Positions 9,365-18,280 of a DNA stretch of 64,000 nucleotides are shown piece by piece. The notes under the pieces were generated by a model. That model was given only the letters and a program-made list of their open reading frames with translations, was not told the origin of the DNA and did no database searches. Numbering within the stretch: the stretch's first letter is position 1; every line of letters starts with the position of its first letter. Both the position numbers and the translations under genes were made by a program. This stretch comes from an uncultured Thermanaerothrix sp. (GTDB lineage Bacteria; Chloroflexota; Anaerolineae; Anaerolineales; Anaerolineaceae): NCBI RefSeq assembly GCF_938028735.1, contig NZ_CALIMF010000007.1, positions 1 through 64,000 of the forward strand. The letters run 5' to 3'.

Positions 9365-10230
9365 ACGTGCCTGGCTCGATTAAGCAGCAGGTACAACAAT
9401 TCTATGATCAGGTAGGTTGGCAGCAGGTAGCCGAGGGGGTCTATCAAAACATGCGTTATGAGGACCTGCGTCCGGTTTCAGCTGAGTATCGGCGACGCTG
9501 TCACCTGCGAGTGGGGCGTCATCTAGCGCCGCGAGGGCGCTTTCTGCTGGATGCGGGTTCGGGTCCAGTACAGTATCCAGAGTATCTAACTTATTCTCAG
9601 GGCTATACCTATCGGGTGTGTGCAGATATCTCACTGGTTGCCCTCAAAGAGGCGCGGACACGTTTGGGTGAGCACGGGTTGTACGTGGTGGCGGATGTGG
9701 CCAACCTGCCTTTCCGCGCCGAGGCATTTGAAGGGGCTGTTTCTCTGCATACCTTTCATCACCTTCCCCTAGAGGAGCAGGTGAAGGCTTACCGCGAACT
9801 CTACCGCGTGCTGAAGCCTGGCGCTAGTGGTGTGGTTGTCAATGGGTGGACGGACTCCCCTCTAATGCGCCGTTTTGAGTGGGTAATGCGTTTGGCGGAG
9901 CGCTTGAAAACTCGTTTGCAGCGTTCTTCACCTTCACCCGTTGCTCAACCCTCATCCGCGCAGGAGGGGGCAACACCCGCAGGTACCTATGTGGAAAAAA
10001 TGACCCCCGAATGGCTAAAGGCACATATCGGCATACAGATGCCCCTGGAAATTCGCGTCTGGCGCAGTGTGAGCGTGCGGTTTCTCCGCGCGGTTATTCA
10101 TGAGCGCCTGCTGGGGCGTTTCTGGTTGCGGTTGTTATATGCACTCGAAGAACGCTTTCCGCACTACTTCGGTGAAAAAGGGCAGTACCCCCTCATTATC
10201 TTACGTAAATCGAATAAGGAGTCTGCATGA
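9361..10230 (+). CDS. Class I SAM-dependent methyltransferase
   Basis: 289 residues. SAM motif I is FLLDAGSGPVQYPEYL, motif II acidic residue VCADISL, then VVADVANLPFRAEAFEGAVSLHTFHHLP and ELYRVLKPGASGVVV, the usual Methyltransf_11 arrangement. An insert of low complexity (SSPSPVAQPSSAQEG) lies near residue 190. Its place in an ABC-exported glycan operon suggests sugar or chain-terminus methylation. It is coupled to both neighbours by ATGA overlaps. Confidence 0.85.
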   Translation: MNVPGSIKQQVQQFYDQVGWQQVAEGVYQNMRYEDLRPVSAEYRRRCHLRVGRHLAPRGRFLLDAGSGPVQYPEYLTYSQGYTYRVCADISLVALKEARTRLGEHGLYVVADVANLPFRAEAFEGAVSLHTFHHLPLEEQVKAYRELYRVLKPGASGVVVNGWTDSPLMRRFEWVMRLAERLKTRLQRSSPSPVAQPSSAQEGATPAGTYVEKMTPEWLKAHIGIQMPLEIRVWRSVSVRFLRAVIHERLLGRFWLRLLYALEERFPHYFGEKGQYPLIILRKSNKESA

Positions 10231-11234
10231 ACTGGTCGGATAAAGTGGTGTTAGTTACCGGAGGAACGGGATCCTTTGGACGTAAATTTGTTCAGGTAAT
10301 GCTGGAAGAGTACCATCCCGCCAAGCTCATTGTTTTCAGCCGGGATGAACTCAAGCAACATGAGATGCGTGTGAGTGGGTTCGATCATCCCTCGCTGCGC
10401 TACTTTATTGGTGACGTGCGCGATTTACAGCGCCTGCGTCGTGCTTTTGATGGTGTGGATATTGTGGTACATGCAGCGGCGCTTAAGCAGGTGCCAGCAT
10501 GCGAGTACAATCCCATGGAGGCCATTAAAACCAATATCCTGGGGAGTAGTAACGTCATCGAGGCAGCGCTGGATGCCGGGGTAGAACGTGTGGTTGCCCT
10601 AAGCACAGATAAGGCTGTCAACCCGATCAATCTGTATGGGGCTACCAAACTGGCCGCAGAGAAACTTTTTGTCCAAAGCAATGCTTATGCCGGTGGGAAG
10701 TCAACCCGCTTCAGTTGCGTGCGCTATGGGAACGTGGTGGGAAGTCGTGGCAGTGTAGTGCCGGTGTTCTTGCGCCAGCGCGAGAGCGGTGTGCTCACCA
10801 TCACTGATGAGCGCATGACGCGCTTTTGGATTTCGCTGGATCAAGGGGTTCGCTTCGTCATTCACTGCCTGGAACAAATGATGGGCGGGGAGGTCTTTGT
10901 GCCCAAGATCCCGAGTATGCGGGTGATGGATCTGGCGCGGGCCATTGCTCCCGAAGCACGTTTGGAAATCATCGGAATTCGCCCGGGTGAGAAATTACAT
11001 GAGGTACTGATCTCAGAGGATGAGGCCCGTTCGACAGTTGAACTTGAGCATATGTACGTGGTACAGCCGGTAGAGGCTTTCTGGTTCGGTCGTGAATGGG
11101 AGGGACGCGGTAAGCCCCTGCCGGATGGTTTTCGTTACGCCAGCAACACCAATGAAGCCTGGCTTACGATTGACGAGTTGCGGCAGATGATTGCCCCTAT
11201 TGAGGCTGAGTACTTGCAAGGTAAGTTGTCATGA
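10227..11234 (+). CDS. pseB: UDP-N-acetylglucosamine 4,6-dehydratase (inverting), PseB-like
   Basis: 335 residues of the PseB/FlaA1/CapE family. VLVTGGTGSFGRKFV binds NADP; FSRDELKQHEMR, HAAALKQVPACEYNPMEAIKTNI and STDKAVNPINLYGATKLAAEKL (YxxxK) are strongly conserved blocks, and VRYGNVVGSRGSVVPVF follows. It removes water from UDP-GlcNAc and inverts C5, giving the UDP-2-acetamido-2,6-dideoxy-L-arabino-4-hexulose that feeds pseudaminic acid or L-FucNAc routes. In this operon no PseC-type aminotransferase follows; an RmlD-like reductase does. Confidence 0.92.
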   Translation: MNWSDKVVLVTGGTGSFGRKFVQVMLEEYHPAKLIVFSRDELKQHEMRVSGFDHPSLRYFIGDVRDLQRLRRAFDGVDIVVHAAALKQVPACEYNPMEAIKTNILGSSNVIEAALDAGVERVVALSTDKAVNPINLYGATKLAAEKLFVQSNAYAGGKSTRFSCVRYGNVVGSRGSVVPVFLRQRESGVLTITDERMTRFWISLDQGVRFVIHCLEQMMGGEVFVPKIPSMRVMDLARAIAPEARLEIIGIRPGEKLHEVLISEDEARSTVELEHMYVVQPVEAFWFGREWEGRGKPLPDGFRYASNTNEAWLTIDELRQMIAPIEAEYLQGKLS

Positions 11235-12166
11235 AACGCTGGTTGGTCACCGGGGCTAGTGGATTGCTGGGGTTAAATTTTGCCCTGCACTTTGCTTCGC
11301 GTTTTCAAATCACAGGCGTGGTTAATCACCATTCTTTGCGTCATCCACCATTTGAGATGATCTCGGCTGACCTGACTTACCCGGAGATGGTCAACCATCT
11401 GGTTGAAACAGCCAGGCCTGAAGTTGTCTTACACGCCGCTGCGTTGGCCAACCTGGATGTATGTGAGCAGCATCCCGAACTGGCTTGGCGATTGAATGCT
11501 GAAGTGCCAGCCGAACTGGCGCGCGTTTGTGCTCAAAAGGGGATACGGTTGGTGCACATCTCAACCGATGCGGTTTTTGACGGGCAGCGGGGCAATTATA
11601 CCGAAGAGGATGTGCCTAATCCATTGAGTATTTATGCACAGAGCAAACTGGCCGCTGAGCGGTATGTGTTAGAGAGTCATCCCCAAGCCCTGGTGGCACG
11701 GGTCAATTTCTACGGCTGGAGCCTGCAGGGGCGCCGCAGCCTAGCCGAATTTTTCTTTTATAATTTGAGCCAAGGGCGTCGTGTCAACGGGTTTGTGGAT
11801 GTGATTTTCTGCCCCCTGGAAGTAACACAGTTAAGTGAAATTCTGGTCACTCTGGTGGAGCGCGATTGTCAGGGATTGTACCACGTGGTCAGTCGCGAGT
11901 GCCTCAGCAAATATGCTTTTGGATGTGCTCTGGCTGAGCGTTTTGGGTTAGATGCCAGCCTGATTACCCCCGTTTCAGTCAACAAGAGTCAATTGCGCGC
12001 ACCCCGCGCTCCGAATCTGACCCTCTCTACGGCTAAGTTGCAGGCGGTGCTGGGCGAAGTACCGGGGCAACGTGAGGGCTTAGAACGGTTTTATCAGCAT
12101 TATCGCGAGGGCCGCGCCACCTATTTGCGGGGCATGGCGCTTGATGCGGAACATCTGCAGGCTTGA
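11231..12166 (+). CDS. RmlD-like NAD(P)-dependent sugar-nucleotide reductase
   Basis: 311 residues of the RmlD (dTDP-4-dehydrorhamnose reductase) superfamily: WLVTGASGLLGLN, LHAAALANLDVCEQHPELAWRLN, ISTDAVFDGQRGNYTEEDVPNPLSIYAQSKLAAE (YxxxK). The usual partners rmlA, rmlB and rmlC are absent, and it sits between pseB and a neuB homologue. Its substrate may therefore be the 4-keto product of PseB rather than dTDP-keto-rhamnose (inference). ATGA overlap with pseB. Confidence 0.82.
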   Translation: MKRWLVTGASGLLGLNFALHFASRFQITGVVNHHSLRHPPFEMISADLTYPEMVNHLVETARPEVVLHAAALANLDVCEQHPELAWRLNAEVPAELARVCAQKGIRLVHISTDAVFDGQRGNYTEEDVPNPLSIYAQSKLAAERYVLESHPQALVARVNFYGWSLQGRRSLAEFFFYNLSQGRRVNGFVDVIFCPLEVTQLSEILVTLVERDCQGLYHVVSRECLSKYAFGCALAERFGLDASLITPVSVNKSQLRAPRAPNLTLSTAKLQAVLGEVPGQREGLERFYQHYREGRATYLRGMALDAEHLQA

Positions 12167-12189
12167 ACCCTTACGAAAGGAGTGCTACT

Positions 12190-13257
12190 ATGGATATTCA
12201 GATCGGTCAGCGTTGGATTGGGGATAATCATCCCACTTACTTTGTAGCGGATATTGCTGCCAACCACGATGGAAGCCTTGAGCGGGCTAAGGACCTGATT
12301 CGCTTGGCAAAAGAAGCCGGTGCGGACGCTGCCAAGTTTCAAAACTTTCATGCCCCCAAGATTGTCTCGGATTATGGCTTCCGCGCGCTGGGTTCACAGC
12401 GATCCCACCAGGCGAAATGGAAAAAATCTGTCTTTGAGGTTTATCAGGACGCTTCGATCCCGCTGGAGTGGACCTATGAACTAAAAGCAGTTTGCGATGA
12501 GGTGGGAATTGATTATTTCTCTGCCCCTTATGATTTTGAGTCGATTGATTTCCTGGAACCTTTTATGCCGGCCTACAAAATCGGTTCTGGTGAGATTGAC
12601 TGGCTGGAAGCGCTCGAGCGGATCGCCAAAAAGGGGAAGCCGGTCATGTTGGCAACGGGCGCGGCCAACATTGGAGAGGTTCAGCGGGCTGTGCACACCA
12701 TTCTGAAATACAACTCGCAACTGGTGTTGATGCAGTGCAATACCAACTACACGGGCAGTCGTGAGAACTTCAAATATGTCAATCTGAATGTTCTGAAGAC
12801 TTACCGGGTGATGTTCCCAGAGGTGGTTTTAGGGTTGTCGGACCACACCCCCGGCCATGCGGCCGTATTGGGCGCGGTGGCGCTGGGAGCACGGGTGGTC
12901 GAGAAGCATTTCACCGATGATAATACCCGCGAGGGTCCGGACCATCCCTTCTCGTTGACCCCCGCAGCTTGGCGCGAGATGGTTGAGCGCACGCGTGAAC
13001 TGGAATGGGCGCTGGGATCGGCAGATAAGGTGGTCACTGAGAACGAACGCGAGACGGTTATCCTACAACGCCGTTGTCTGCGTGCTGCCCGTGATATTAA
13101 AGCCGGCGAGGTCCTCACCCGAGAGATGATTGATGTTTTGCGACCGGCTACTCCAGGCGCCATCCTGCCCCCGGAGATTGATCGCGTGATCGGGACGCGT
13201 GCGCTGGTGGATATCCCTTACGGTAAAGAATTGCGTTGGATCGATCTGGGAAGTTAG
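12190..13257 (+). CDS. NeuB/SpsE-family nonulosonic acid synthase with SAF domain
   Basis: 355 residues. The TIM-barrel NeuB domain shows DIAANHDGSLERAKDLI, AKFQNF, KIGSGEIDWLEALERIAKKGKPVMLATGAA, LSDHTPGHAAVLGAVALGARVVEKHFT. A C-terminal SAF (antifreeze-like) domain follows from about 295 (RRCLRAARDIKAGEVLTREMIDVLRP). The family condenses phosphoenolpyruvate with an N-acetylated hexose to make sialic, legionaminic or pseudaminic acids. ATG 12190 has AAGGAG eight bases upstream; the track TTG at 12163 is within the previous stop. Hexose substrate is uncertain because the pathway around it is incomplete. Confidence 0.9.
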   Translation: MDIQIGQRWIGDNHPTYFVADIAANHDGSLERAKDLIRLAKEAGADAAKFQNFHAPKIVSDYGFRALGSQRSHQAKWKKSVFEVYQDASIPLEWTYELKAVCDEVGIDYFSAPYDFESIDFLEPFMPAYKIGSGEIDWLEALERIAKKGKPVMLATGAANIGEVQRAVHTILKYNSQLVLMQCNTNYTGSRENFKYVNLNVLKTYRVMFPEVVLGLSDHTPGHAAVLGAVALGARVVEKHFTDDNTREGPDHPFSLTPAAWREMVERTRELEWALGSADKVVTENERETVILQRRCLRAARDIKAGEVLTREMIDVLRPATPGAILPPEIDRVIGTRALVDIPYGKELRWIDLGS

Positions 13258-14376
13258 GTGGCTCGCGTTCTCTATTTCAGCCGCGATTATACCCCGCACG
13301 ATCACCGCTTCCTCTCAGCGCTGGCTTCCACTCCCCACCAGATCTACTATTTGCGCCTGGAACGGGGGCCGCGCCAGTTGGAGGAACGTCCGCTACCCGA
13401 AAGGGTGACTTACGTGCCCTGGGCAGGTGGGTTGCAGCCTTTTACCTGGACAGCCCTGCCCCGCCTTTGGCGTGATTTGCGGCGTGTTTTAAACGAGGTT
13501 AAACCCGATTTGATCCATGCTGGCCCTGTTCAATCCGCGGCTTTCTTGGCAGCACTGAGCGGTTTCCAACCCCTAGTGGTGATGTCGTGGGGGTCTGATT
13601 TACTCCAGGATGCCCATCGCAACCGTTGGTGGCGCTGGATTACGACTGCTGCGTTGCGTCGCGCGACCGTTCTGGTGGGAGATTGTCGAGCAGTCCAGGA
13701 GACGGCACAGGCTTTTGGCGTGCCCGCTGAACGCATTGTTCTCTTCCCTTGGGGGGTGGATCTCACACATTTTAGTCCGGGGGAGGATGGCGGGCTGCGT
13801 GTTCGTCGTGGCTGGCAAGATGCGTTTACGTTGCTTTCGTTGCGTTCTTGGGAACCCATTTACGGCGTGGATGTGGTGGTGCGGGCCTTTGCGGAAGTTG
13901 CGCAAGACCTGCCCGACTTACGCCTTTTTCTCTTGGGTGGAGGCTCCCAAGCGCCGCTGATCCAAAGATTGCTTTATGAGAACGATCTTTTAGATCGGGT
14001 TTACCTGGGTGGGCAGGTGGGGTATGAGCGTTTGCCATTCTTTTACCGGGCTGCGGATGTATACATCAGCGCTTCACATAGCGATGGCTCTTCGGTCTCG
14101 TTGTTGGAAGCCCTAGCGTGCGGCTTGCCTGCGCTGGTCTCGGATATTCCTGGCAACCGTGAGTGGGTAGTGCCGGGCGTGCATGGGTGGCTTTTCCCAG
14201 ATGGTGATGCGCACGCGCTGGCGGAAGCCATTCGCCAGGCCTATGCCCAGCGGGAGGCCCTGGCGGAAATCCGCCGCCAGGCGCGCTTACTGGCTGAAGA
14301 ACGGGCAGATTGGAGTAAAAACTTTGCCAGATTGCTCCAGGCTTATGAGCTGGCCTGGCAGATTGCTGCGAGGTGA
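13258..14376 (+). CDS. Family GT4 glycosyltransferase
   Basis: 372 residues with a GT-B fold. The N-terminal domain has PDLIHAGPVQSAAFLA and VVMSWGSDLL. The C-terminal domain has the GT4 signature: FPWGVDLTHFSPG, LFLLGGGSQ, VYLGGQVGYERLPFFYRAADVYISASHSDGSSVSLLEALACGLPALVSDIPGNREWV, containing the EX7E-type donor-binding motif. It starts with GTG directly after the neuB stop. It probably adds one residue of the repeat unit on the inner membrane face. Confidence 0.88.
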   Translation: MARVLYFSRDYTPHDHRFLSALASTPHQIYYLRLERGPRQLEERPLPERVTYVPWAGGLQPFTWTALPRLWRDLRRVLNEVKPDLIHAGPVQSAAFLAALSGFQPLVVMSWGSDLLQDAHRNRWWRWITTAALRRATVLVGDCRAVQETAQAFGVPAERIVLFPWGVDLTHFSPGEDGGLRVRRGWQDAFTLLSLRSWEPIYGVDVVVRAFAEVAQDLPDLRLFLLGGGSQAPLIQRLLYENDLLDRVYLGGQVGYERLPFFYRAADVYISASHSDGSSVSLLEALACGLPALVSDIPGNREWVVPGVHGWLFPDGDAHALAEAIRQAYAQREALAEIRRQARLLAEERADWSKNFARLLQAYELAWQIAAR

Positions 14377-15188
14377 AGATGTCGGTTGGGATGGCGCTCA
14401 ACATTGTGGCTATCCTTCAGGCGCGCATGGGTTCTAGCCGCTTACCGGGTAAGGTGATGCTGGATCTAGCCGGACGGCCGGTTTTGGCTTGGGTGGTAGA
14501 GCGTACCCGAAGGGCGCATTGGGTCAATCAGGTCGTCGTGGCCACAACGTTGGACCCCGCAGATCAGCCAATTGTCGCCTTTTGCCAGGAACGGGGCTAT
14601 CCCTGGTGGCGTGGTCATCCCTATGATGTGCTAGATCGCTTTTACCAAGCAGCACGTCATTTCAAGGCAGATATTATCGTGCGGGTGACGGCAGATTGCC
14701 CGTTAGTGGATCCACAATTGATTGATGCGACGATAGGGGCCCTGCTCCGCGAAAAAGCGGACTTTGCGGCTAATCGCCTGCCCCCACCGTGGCGGCGTAC
14801 CTATCCCATTGGCCTGGATGTGGAGGTTTGTACCTTCGCAGCTTTGGAACAGGCCTGGCGCGAAGCCCGAGCACCGCATCACCGTGAGCATGTCATGCCG
14901 TATCTCTACGAGATCCCTGGACGTTTCCACACGGTGATTCTGGATGCTGAAGCTGATTATGGGCAGGTGCGCTGGACGGTGGATACCCCTCAGGACTTGG
15001 AAGCGGTGCGCCAATTGGTGGCGTTACTAGGTGGGCGAGATGATTTTACCTGGCGAGAGGCTCTGGCTATTTGGCAGGCTCACCCCGAACTGGCGGCGTT
15101 GAATGCGCAGATCAATCATCATACCTACAAAGATGTCGACGCTCGCTTTAATCCCGGGGCTGCACCTCACGGGGAAAATACACCATGA
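14373..15188 (+). CDS. SpsF-like cytidylyltransferase (CMP-sugar activation)
   Basis: About 270 residues. The N-terminus VAILQARMGSSRLPGKVMLDLAGRPVLAWVVER is the nucleotide-binding loop of the CTP_transf_3/SpsF family. VRVTADCPLVDPQLID and YPIGLDVEVCTFAALEQAW...HREHVMPYLYE continue the family pattern, and RWTVDTPQDLE is the late motif. SpsF-type enzymes accompany NeuB-type synthases in spore-coat and similar clusters, so it likely makes the CMP-activated acidic sugar. The start is uncertain: GTG 14373 overlaps the previous stop (GTGA), while ATG 14379 or 14391 would give more typical N-termini. Confidence 0.85.
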   Translation: MKMSVGMALNIVAILQARMGSSRLPGKVMLDLAGRPVLAWVVERTRRAHWVNQVVVATTLDPADQPIVAFCQERGYPWWRGHPYDVLDRFYQAARHFKADIIVRVTADCPLVDPQLIDATIGALLREKADFAANRLPPPWRRTYPIGLDVEVCTFAALEQAWREARAPHHREHVMPYLYEIPGRFHTVILDAEADYGQVRWTVDTPQDLEAVRQLVALLGGRDDFTWREALAIWQAHPELAALNAQINHHTYKDVDARFNPGAAPHGENTP

Positions 15189-16120
15189 CCTGGCTCGCCC
15201 TTTTCACCACTCCCAAACCATTCACCGATCCGCACATTGCTCGGATTCAGCGCAATGCGATTCGTTCCTGGGTAGCACTGGGAGAGGCAGTGGAGGTGAT
15301 TCTGGTTGGGGATGAGGCCGGGGTAGCAGAGGTGGCGCGTGAGTTTGGGGTAAAGCATGTCCCAGAGGTGGCACGTAACGCCTATGGGACGCCGTTAATT
15401 CCGGCCATTTTTGAGCAGGCGCGCCTTCATAGCAAGTCGCCCGTGCTGGCGTATGTTAATGCGGATATTCTGCTCACTTCCAGTTTTTTACAAGGGGCGC
15501 AAGCCGTGCATCGTGTTATGCCGCAGTTTTTGATTGTGGGGCAGCGTTGGGATCTGGATGTCCAGGAGGATTTTGTCATTGGGCGGGGGTGGGAGGAAGA
15601 GCTGCGTCAGCGGGTGCAAATGCACGGACGGCGTCACCCGCCAGCCGGGAGCGATTATTTTATCTTTCCGCGTGAATGTTTTCAAAATCTACCCTCGATG
15701 GCAGTTGGCCGCGCCGGCTGGGATAACTGGATGATTTACTTCGCTCGCCGGCAGGGTTGGCCAGTAGTAGATGCCTCATCCTTCATCTACATTGTGCACC
15801 AGAATCACGATTATCGGCATCTCCCGGGGGGACAGCCCCATTATCGCCTTCCGGAGACGGAGGAAAATGTCCGTTTGGGAGGTGGACGGCGCACGATTTT
15901 TACCCTCTTGGATGCCACACATGTGCTAGATAATGAAGGTCTGCGGCGTGCGCCACTCACTTGGGGAAAATTTTGGCGTGAGGTCGAAGTTTTTCCCTTG
16001 ATTACCCTGCGCTCACGGGTGCTGGGGTGGTTGGCTTTTGCTCTTTTTCATCCCCGCAAGGCCTATTACGAGGCTTATGCCTGGTTAGCGGCTGTCACGC
16101 GCCCCTTGCGGCGACGTTAG
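15185..16120 (+). CDS. Putative GT-A fold glycosyltransferase-like protein
   Basis: 311 residues, last gene of the operon, coupled by ATGA. The N-terminus has NAIRSWVALGEAVEVILVGDE and the central VLAYVNADILLTSSFLQ, which resembles the DxD-containing strand of GT-A transferases. GSDYFIFPRECFQNLPSMAVGRAGWDNWM is characteristic of a group of poorly studied proteins in glycan clusters. I cannot name a specific family; a transferase role is inference from the Asp-containing strand and the location. Confidence 0.6.
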   Translation: MTWLALFTTPKPFTDPHIARIQRNAIRSWVALGEAVEVILVGDEAGVAEVAREFGVKHVPEVARNAYGTPLIPAIFEQARLHSKSPVLAYVNADILLTSSFLQGAQAVHRVMPQFLIVGQRWDLDVQEDFVIGRGWEEELRQRVQMHGRRHPPAGSDYFIFPRECFQNLPSMAVGRAGWDNWMIYFARRQGWPVVDASSFIYIVHQNHDYRHLPGGQPHYRLPETEENVRLGGGRRTIFTLLDATHVLDNEGLRRAPLTWGKFWREVEVFPLITLRSRVLGWLAFALFHPRKAYYEAYAWLAAVTRPLRRR

Positions 16121-16123
16121 GCA

Positions 16124-16945
16124 TCAGCGTTTCGGTGTGAGCATGGGGGAAGGGCTAAGTGTGGGACTGGGTAAGAGGGTCGGGTCAATCGCATAGATGC
16201 GCAAACGACGAAAACTGACCGAGAGCGCGGAGTCGCCCGCAGCACGTGCAAAAACACCGATCTGTCCTCTGGTGAAAACCGGGTCGCGCAGGCTGAGTTC
16301 TTCAAAGCCATTGACAAACAGGCGCAAGCGATCCTGGTACATCCAGACTCCCAGGCGTGTTTCTACCAGGGGGTTGACTTGAATCTCACCTAGGGTAATC
16401 CACTCGCTTAAGGGCAGGCTGCGACCGCCCTGGAGACGCTCCAGGCGCATTTGTGCCTGGCAGGTAATGACCCAGCGGTAAGCATTTTGCTCGTTGAGCG
16501 CGCGCAGGAGGAGCCCAAAGGCATCCTGTCCCTGGCATAGATTGGGCTGCAAGGCGATTTCAAGATAGACGTTCTCTATTTCGGGGGTGCTGCGCAGGCT
16601 GGTTAAATATCCTTTGGAAGCAATAACTGCAAGGGTCAGCTGGCTCTGCTCATAAGCCGCGCTGCCGGTAGTATTGCGGTAAGTTTGCCATGCTCCTGGC
16701 GAATCAAAATCATCGCGCAGCACCTCGTCGCCCAGCCCCAGGGCGGGGGTTGGGCTGGGCGTGATGACGCGAGTGGGTAGTAGTGTGGGGGTGGCGGTAG
16801 GAGGAAACCACACTGGTGAGGGGGTAGAGGTGGCTGGTGGGGGTAGGGGGGTAGGAGTTTCTGCAACCGAAGTTGTAGGAGGCGTACATCCAAACCCCGA
16901 GATGGCAATAATCACAACCAGAAAAGCGCCGCCCCGTCGCTTCAT
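16124..16945 (-). CDS. Lipoprotein with Pro/Thr-rich linker and beta-sandwich domain
   Basis: 273 residues. The signal peptide (FLVVIIAISGFGC) ends at a likely lipidated Cys20. A Pro/Thr/Ser-rich linker spans about 21-70. From about 75 there is a domain typical of jelly-roll/DUF1080-like proteins: DDFDSPGAWQTYRNTTGSAAYEQSQLTLAV, YRWVITCQAQMRLERL, LGVWMYQDRLRLFVNG, GQIGVFARA. It is probably a surface-anchored carbohydrate-binding or scaffold protein. The 3' tail is again Pro/Ser/Thr-rich. Its ATG overlaps the purA stop (ATGA), an odd pairing that suggests co-transcription with purA. Confidence 0.72.
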   Translation of the reverse strand: MKRRGGAFLVVIIAISGFGCTPPTTSVAETPTPLPPPATSTPSPVWFPPTATPTLLPTRVITPSPTPALGLGDEVLRDDFDSPGAWQTYRNTTGSAAYEQSQLTLAVIASKGYLTSLRSTPEIENVYLEIALQPNLCQGQDAFGLLLRALNEQNAYRWVITCQAQMRLERLQGGRSLPLSEWITLGEIQVNPLVETRLGVWMYQDRLRLFVNGFEELSLRDPVFTRGQIGVFARAAGDSALSVSFRRLRIYAIDPTLLPSPTLSPSPMLTPKR

Positions 16946-18237
16946 GAAGACACTTGGACCACCTGGCTACGCTCTGGGCCAACCGAGACGCGGCGCACGG
17001 GCACTCCGCACAAATCTTCAATGCGGCGCACGTAGTCACGCGCAGCGGAGGGTAGATCCTCCCAGTGACGCACTGAAGTCACATCTTCCATCCAGCCGGG
17101 CATTTCTTCATAAATGGGCTCAAAAGGCTCCAAGTGCGCTGGACCCAAAGGCAGATCCTGAATCGCTTGCCCGTTGTAACGATAGGCCACACATAAGCGC
17201 AAGGTAGAGAGCCCGCTGAGAATGTCCATCTTGGTGATCATTAACTCGGTTACACCATTGACGCGCACCGCGTAACGCAGGAGCACTCCATCCAACCACC
17301 CAACCCGACGCGGGCGTCCGGTGGTAGTACCGAACTCGTCCCAGGGGTTTTTACCTGTACCTCGTAGCCGTTCGGCTGTTTTACCGAAAACCTCAGTCGG
17401 GAAGGGGCCGGCGCCGACCCGCGTCTGGAAGGCTTTGGTGACCCCGATGACAGCGCGGACAGGAACAATGCCCAGCCCCAACCCCAGCAAGGCACCAGCA
17501 GCAGTGGGGGTGGAACTGGTTACATAGGGATAGGTGCCCAGATCAAGATCAAGCAGAGTGCCCTGGGCGCCTTCTGCCAGCACTTGCCTATCCAGGCGCA
17601 GGGCCTGATGAAGTTCCTTACCCACATCGGCAATGAAAGGTTGAAGTATGGTGGCATAATGAGTATATTCGCGCACTACAGCCTGCACGTCCAAAGGTTC
17701 AGTTTCGTAGATACGCGTCAGCCAGATGTTAATAGTATGGATGTGATGTTCGAGTTTGTCGCGAAACGTATCCAAGTCAAGCATGTCTTCCATGCGTAAC
17801 CCATGACGCGCAGCTTTATCGGTATAGGCAGGACCAATTCCACGACCGGTGGTGCCAATCTGCCCACTGCCCCGAGCGCGCTCCTGCGCTTGGTCCAATG
17901 CCCGGTGAGCGGGGGTGATCAGATGGGCAGCAAACGAGATCCTCAAGCGCTCTGGCGTAATGTTGACCCCCGCGGCCTTTAGATGATCAATCTCTTGAAT
18001 CAGCGTGGCAGGGTTAATAACCATGCCATTCCCCAACACTCCGATCGTGTGGGGATGAATAATGCCCGAAGGGATAAGGTGAAGACGAAATGTGTGACCA
18101 CCCACGTTAACCGTGTGCCCAGCGTTATCCCCTCCGTTATAGCGTGCCACTAGGTCGGCCTGGGCAGCCAGCAGGTCAACAATGCGGCCTTTGCCTTCAT
18201 CCCCCCATTGGGTTCCAATGACGATATCCAAAGGCAT
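16942..18237 (-). CDS. purA: Adenylosuccinate synthetase
   Basis: 431 residues. The N-terminal GTP-binding P-loop GTQWGDEGKGRIVDLLA is diagnostic, followed by YNGGDNAGHTV (IMP/active-site His), TTGRGIGPAYTDKAARHGLRM, EGAQGTLLDLDLGTYPYVTSS, GVTKAFQTRVGAGPFPTE and TGRPRRVGWLD. It makes adenylosuccinate from IMP and Asp using GTP in AMP synthesis. ATG 18237 has GGGGAGGG upstream; the track start adds 35 non-conserved residues. It is divergent from the LysM gene and shares a symmetric promoter region with it. Confidence 0.97.
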   Translation of the reverse strand: MPLDIVIGTQWGDEGKGRIVDLLAAQADLVARYNGGDNAGHTVNVGGHTFRLHLIPSGIIHPHTIGVLGNGMVINPATLIQEIDHLKAAGVNITPERLRISFAAHLITPAHRALDQAQERARGSGQIGTTGRGIGPAYTDKAARHGLRMEDMLDLDTFRDKLEHHIHTINIWLTRIYETEPLDVQAVVREYTHYATILQPFIADVGKELHQALRLDRQVLAEGAQGTLLDLDLGTYPYVTSSTPTAAGALLGLGLGIVPVRAVIGVTKAFQTRVGAGPFPTEVFGKTAERLRGTGKNPWDEFGTTTGRPRRVGWLDGVLLRYAVRVNGVTELMITKMDILSGLSTLRLCVAYRYNGQAIQDLPLGPAHLEPFEPIYEEMPGWMEDVTSVRHWEDLPSAARDYVRRIEDLCGVPVRRVSVGPERSQVVQVSS

Positions 18238-18280
18238 CTCACGGCCCTCCCCAAATGCGAGAAAACTATCCTTCGTGTAT

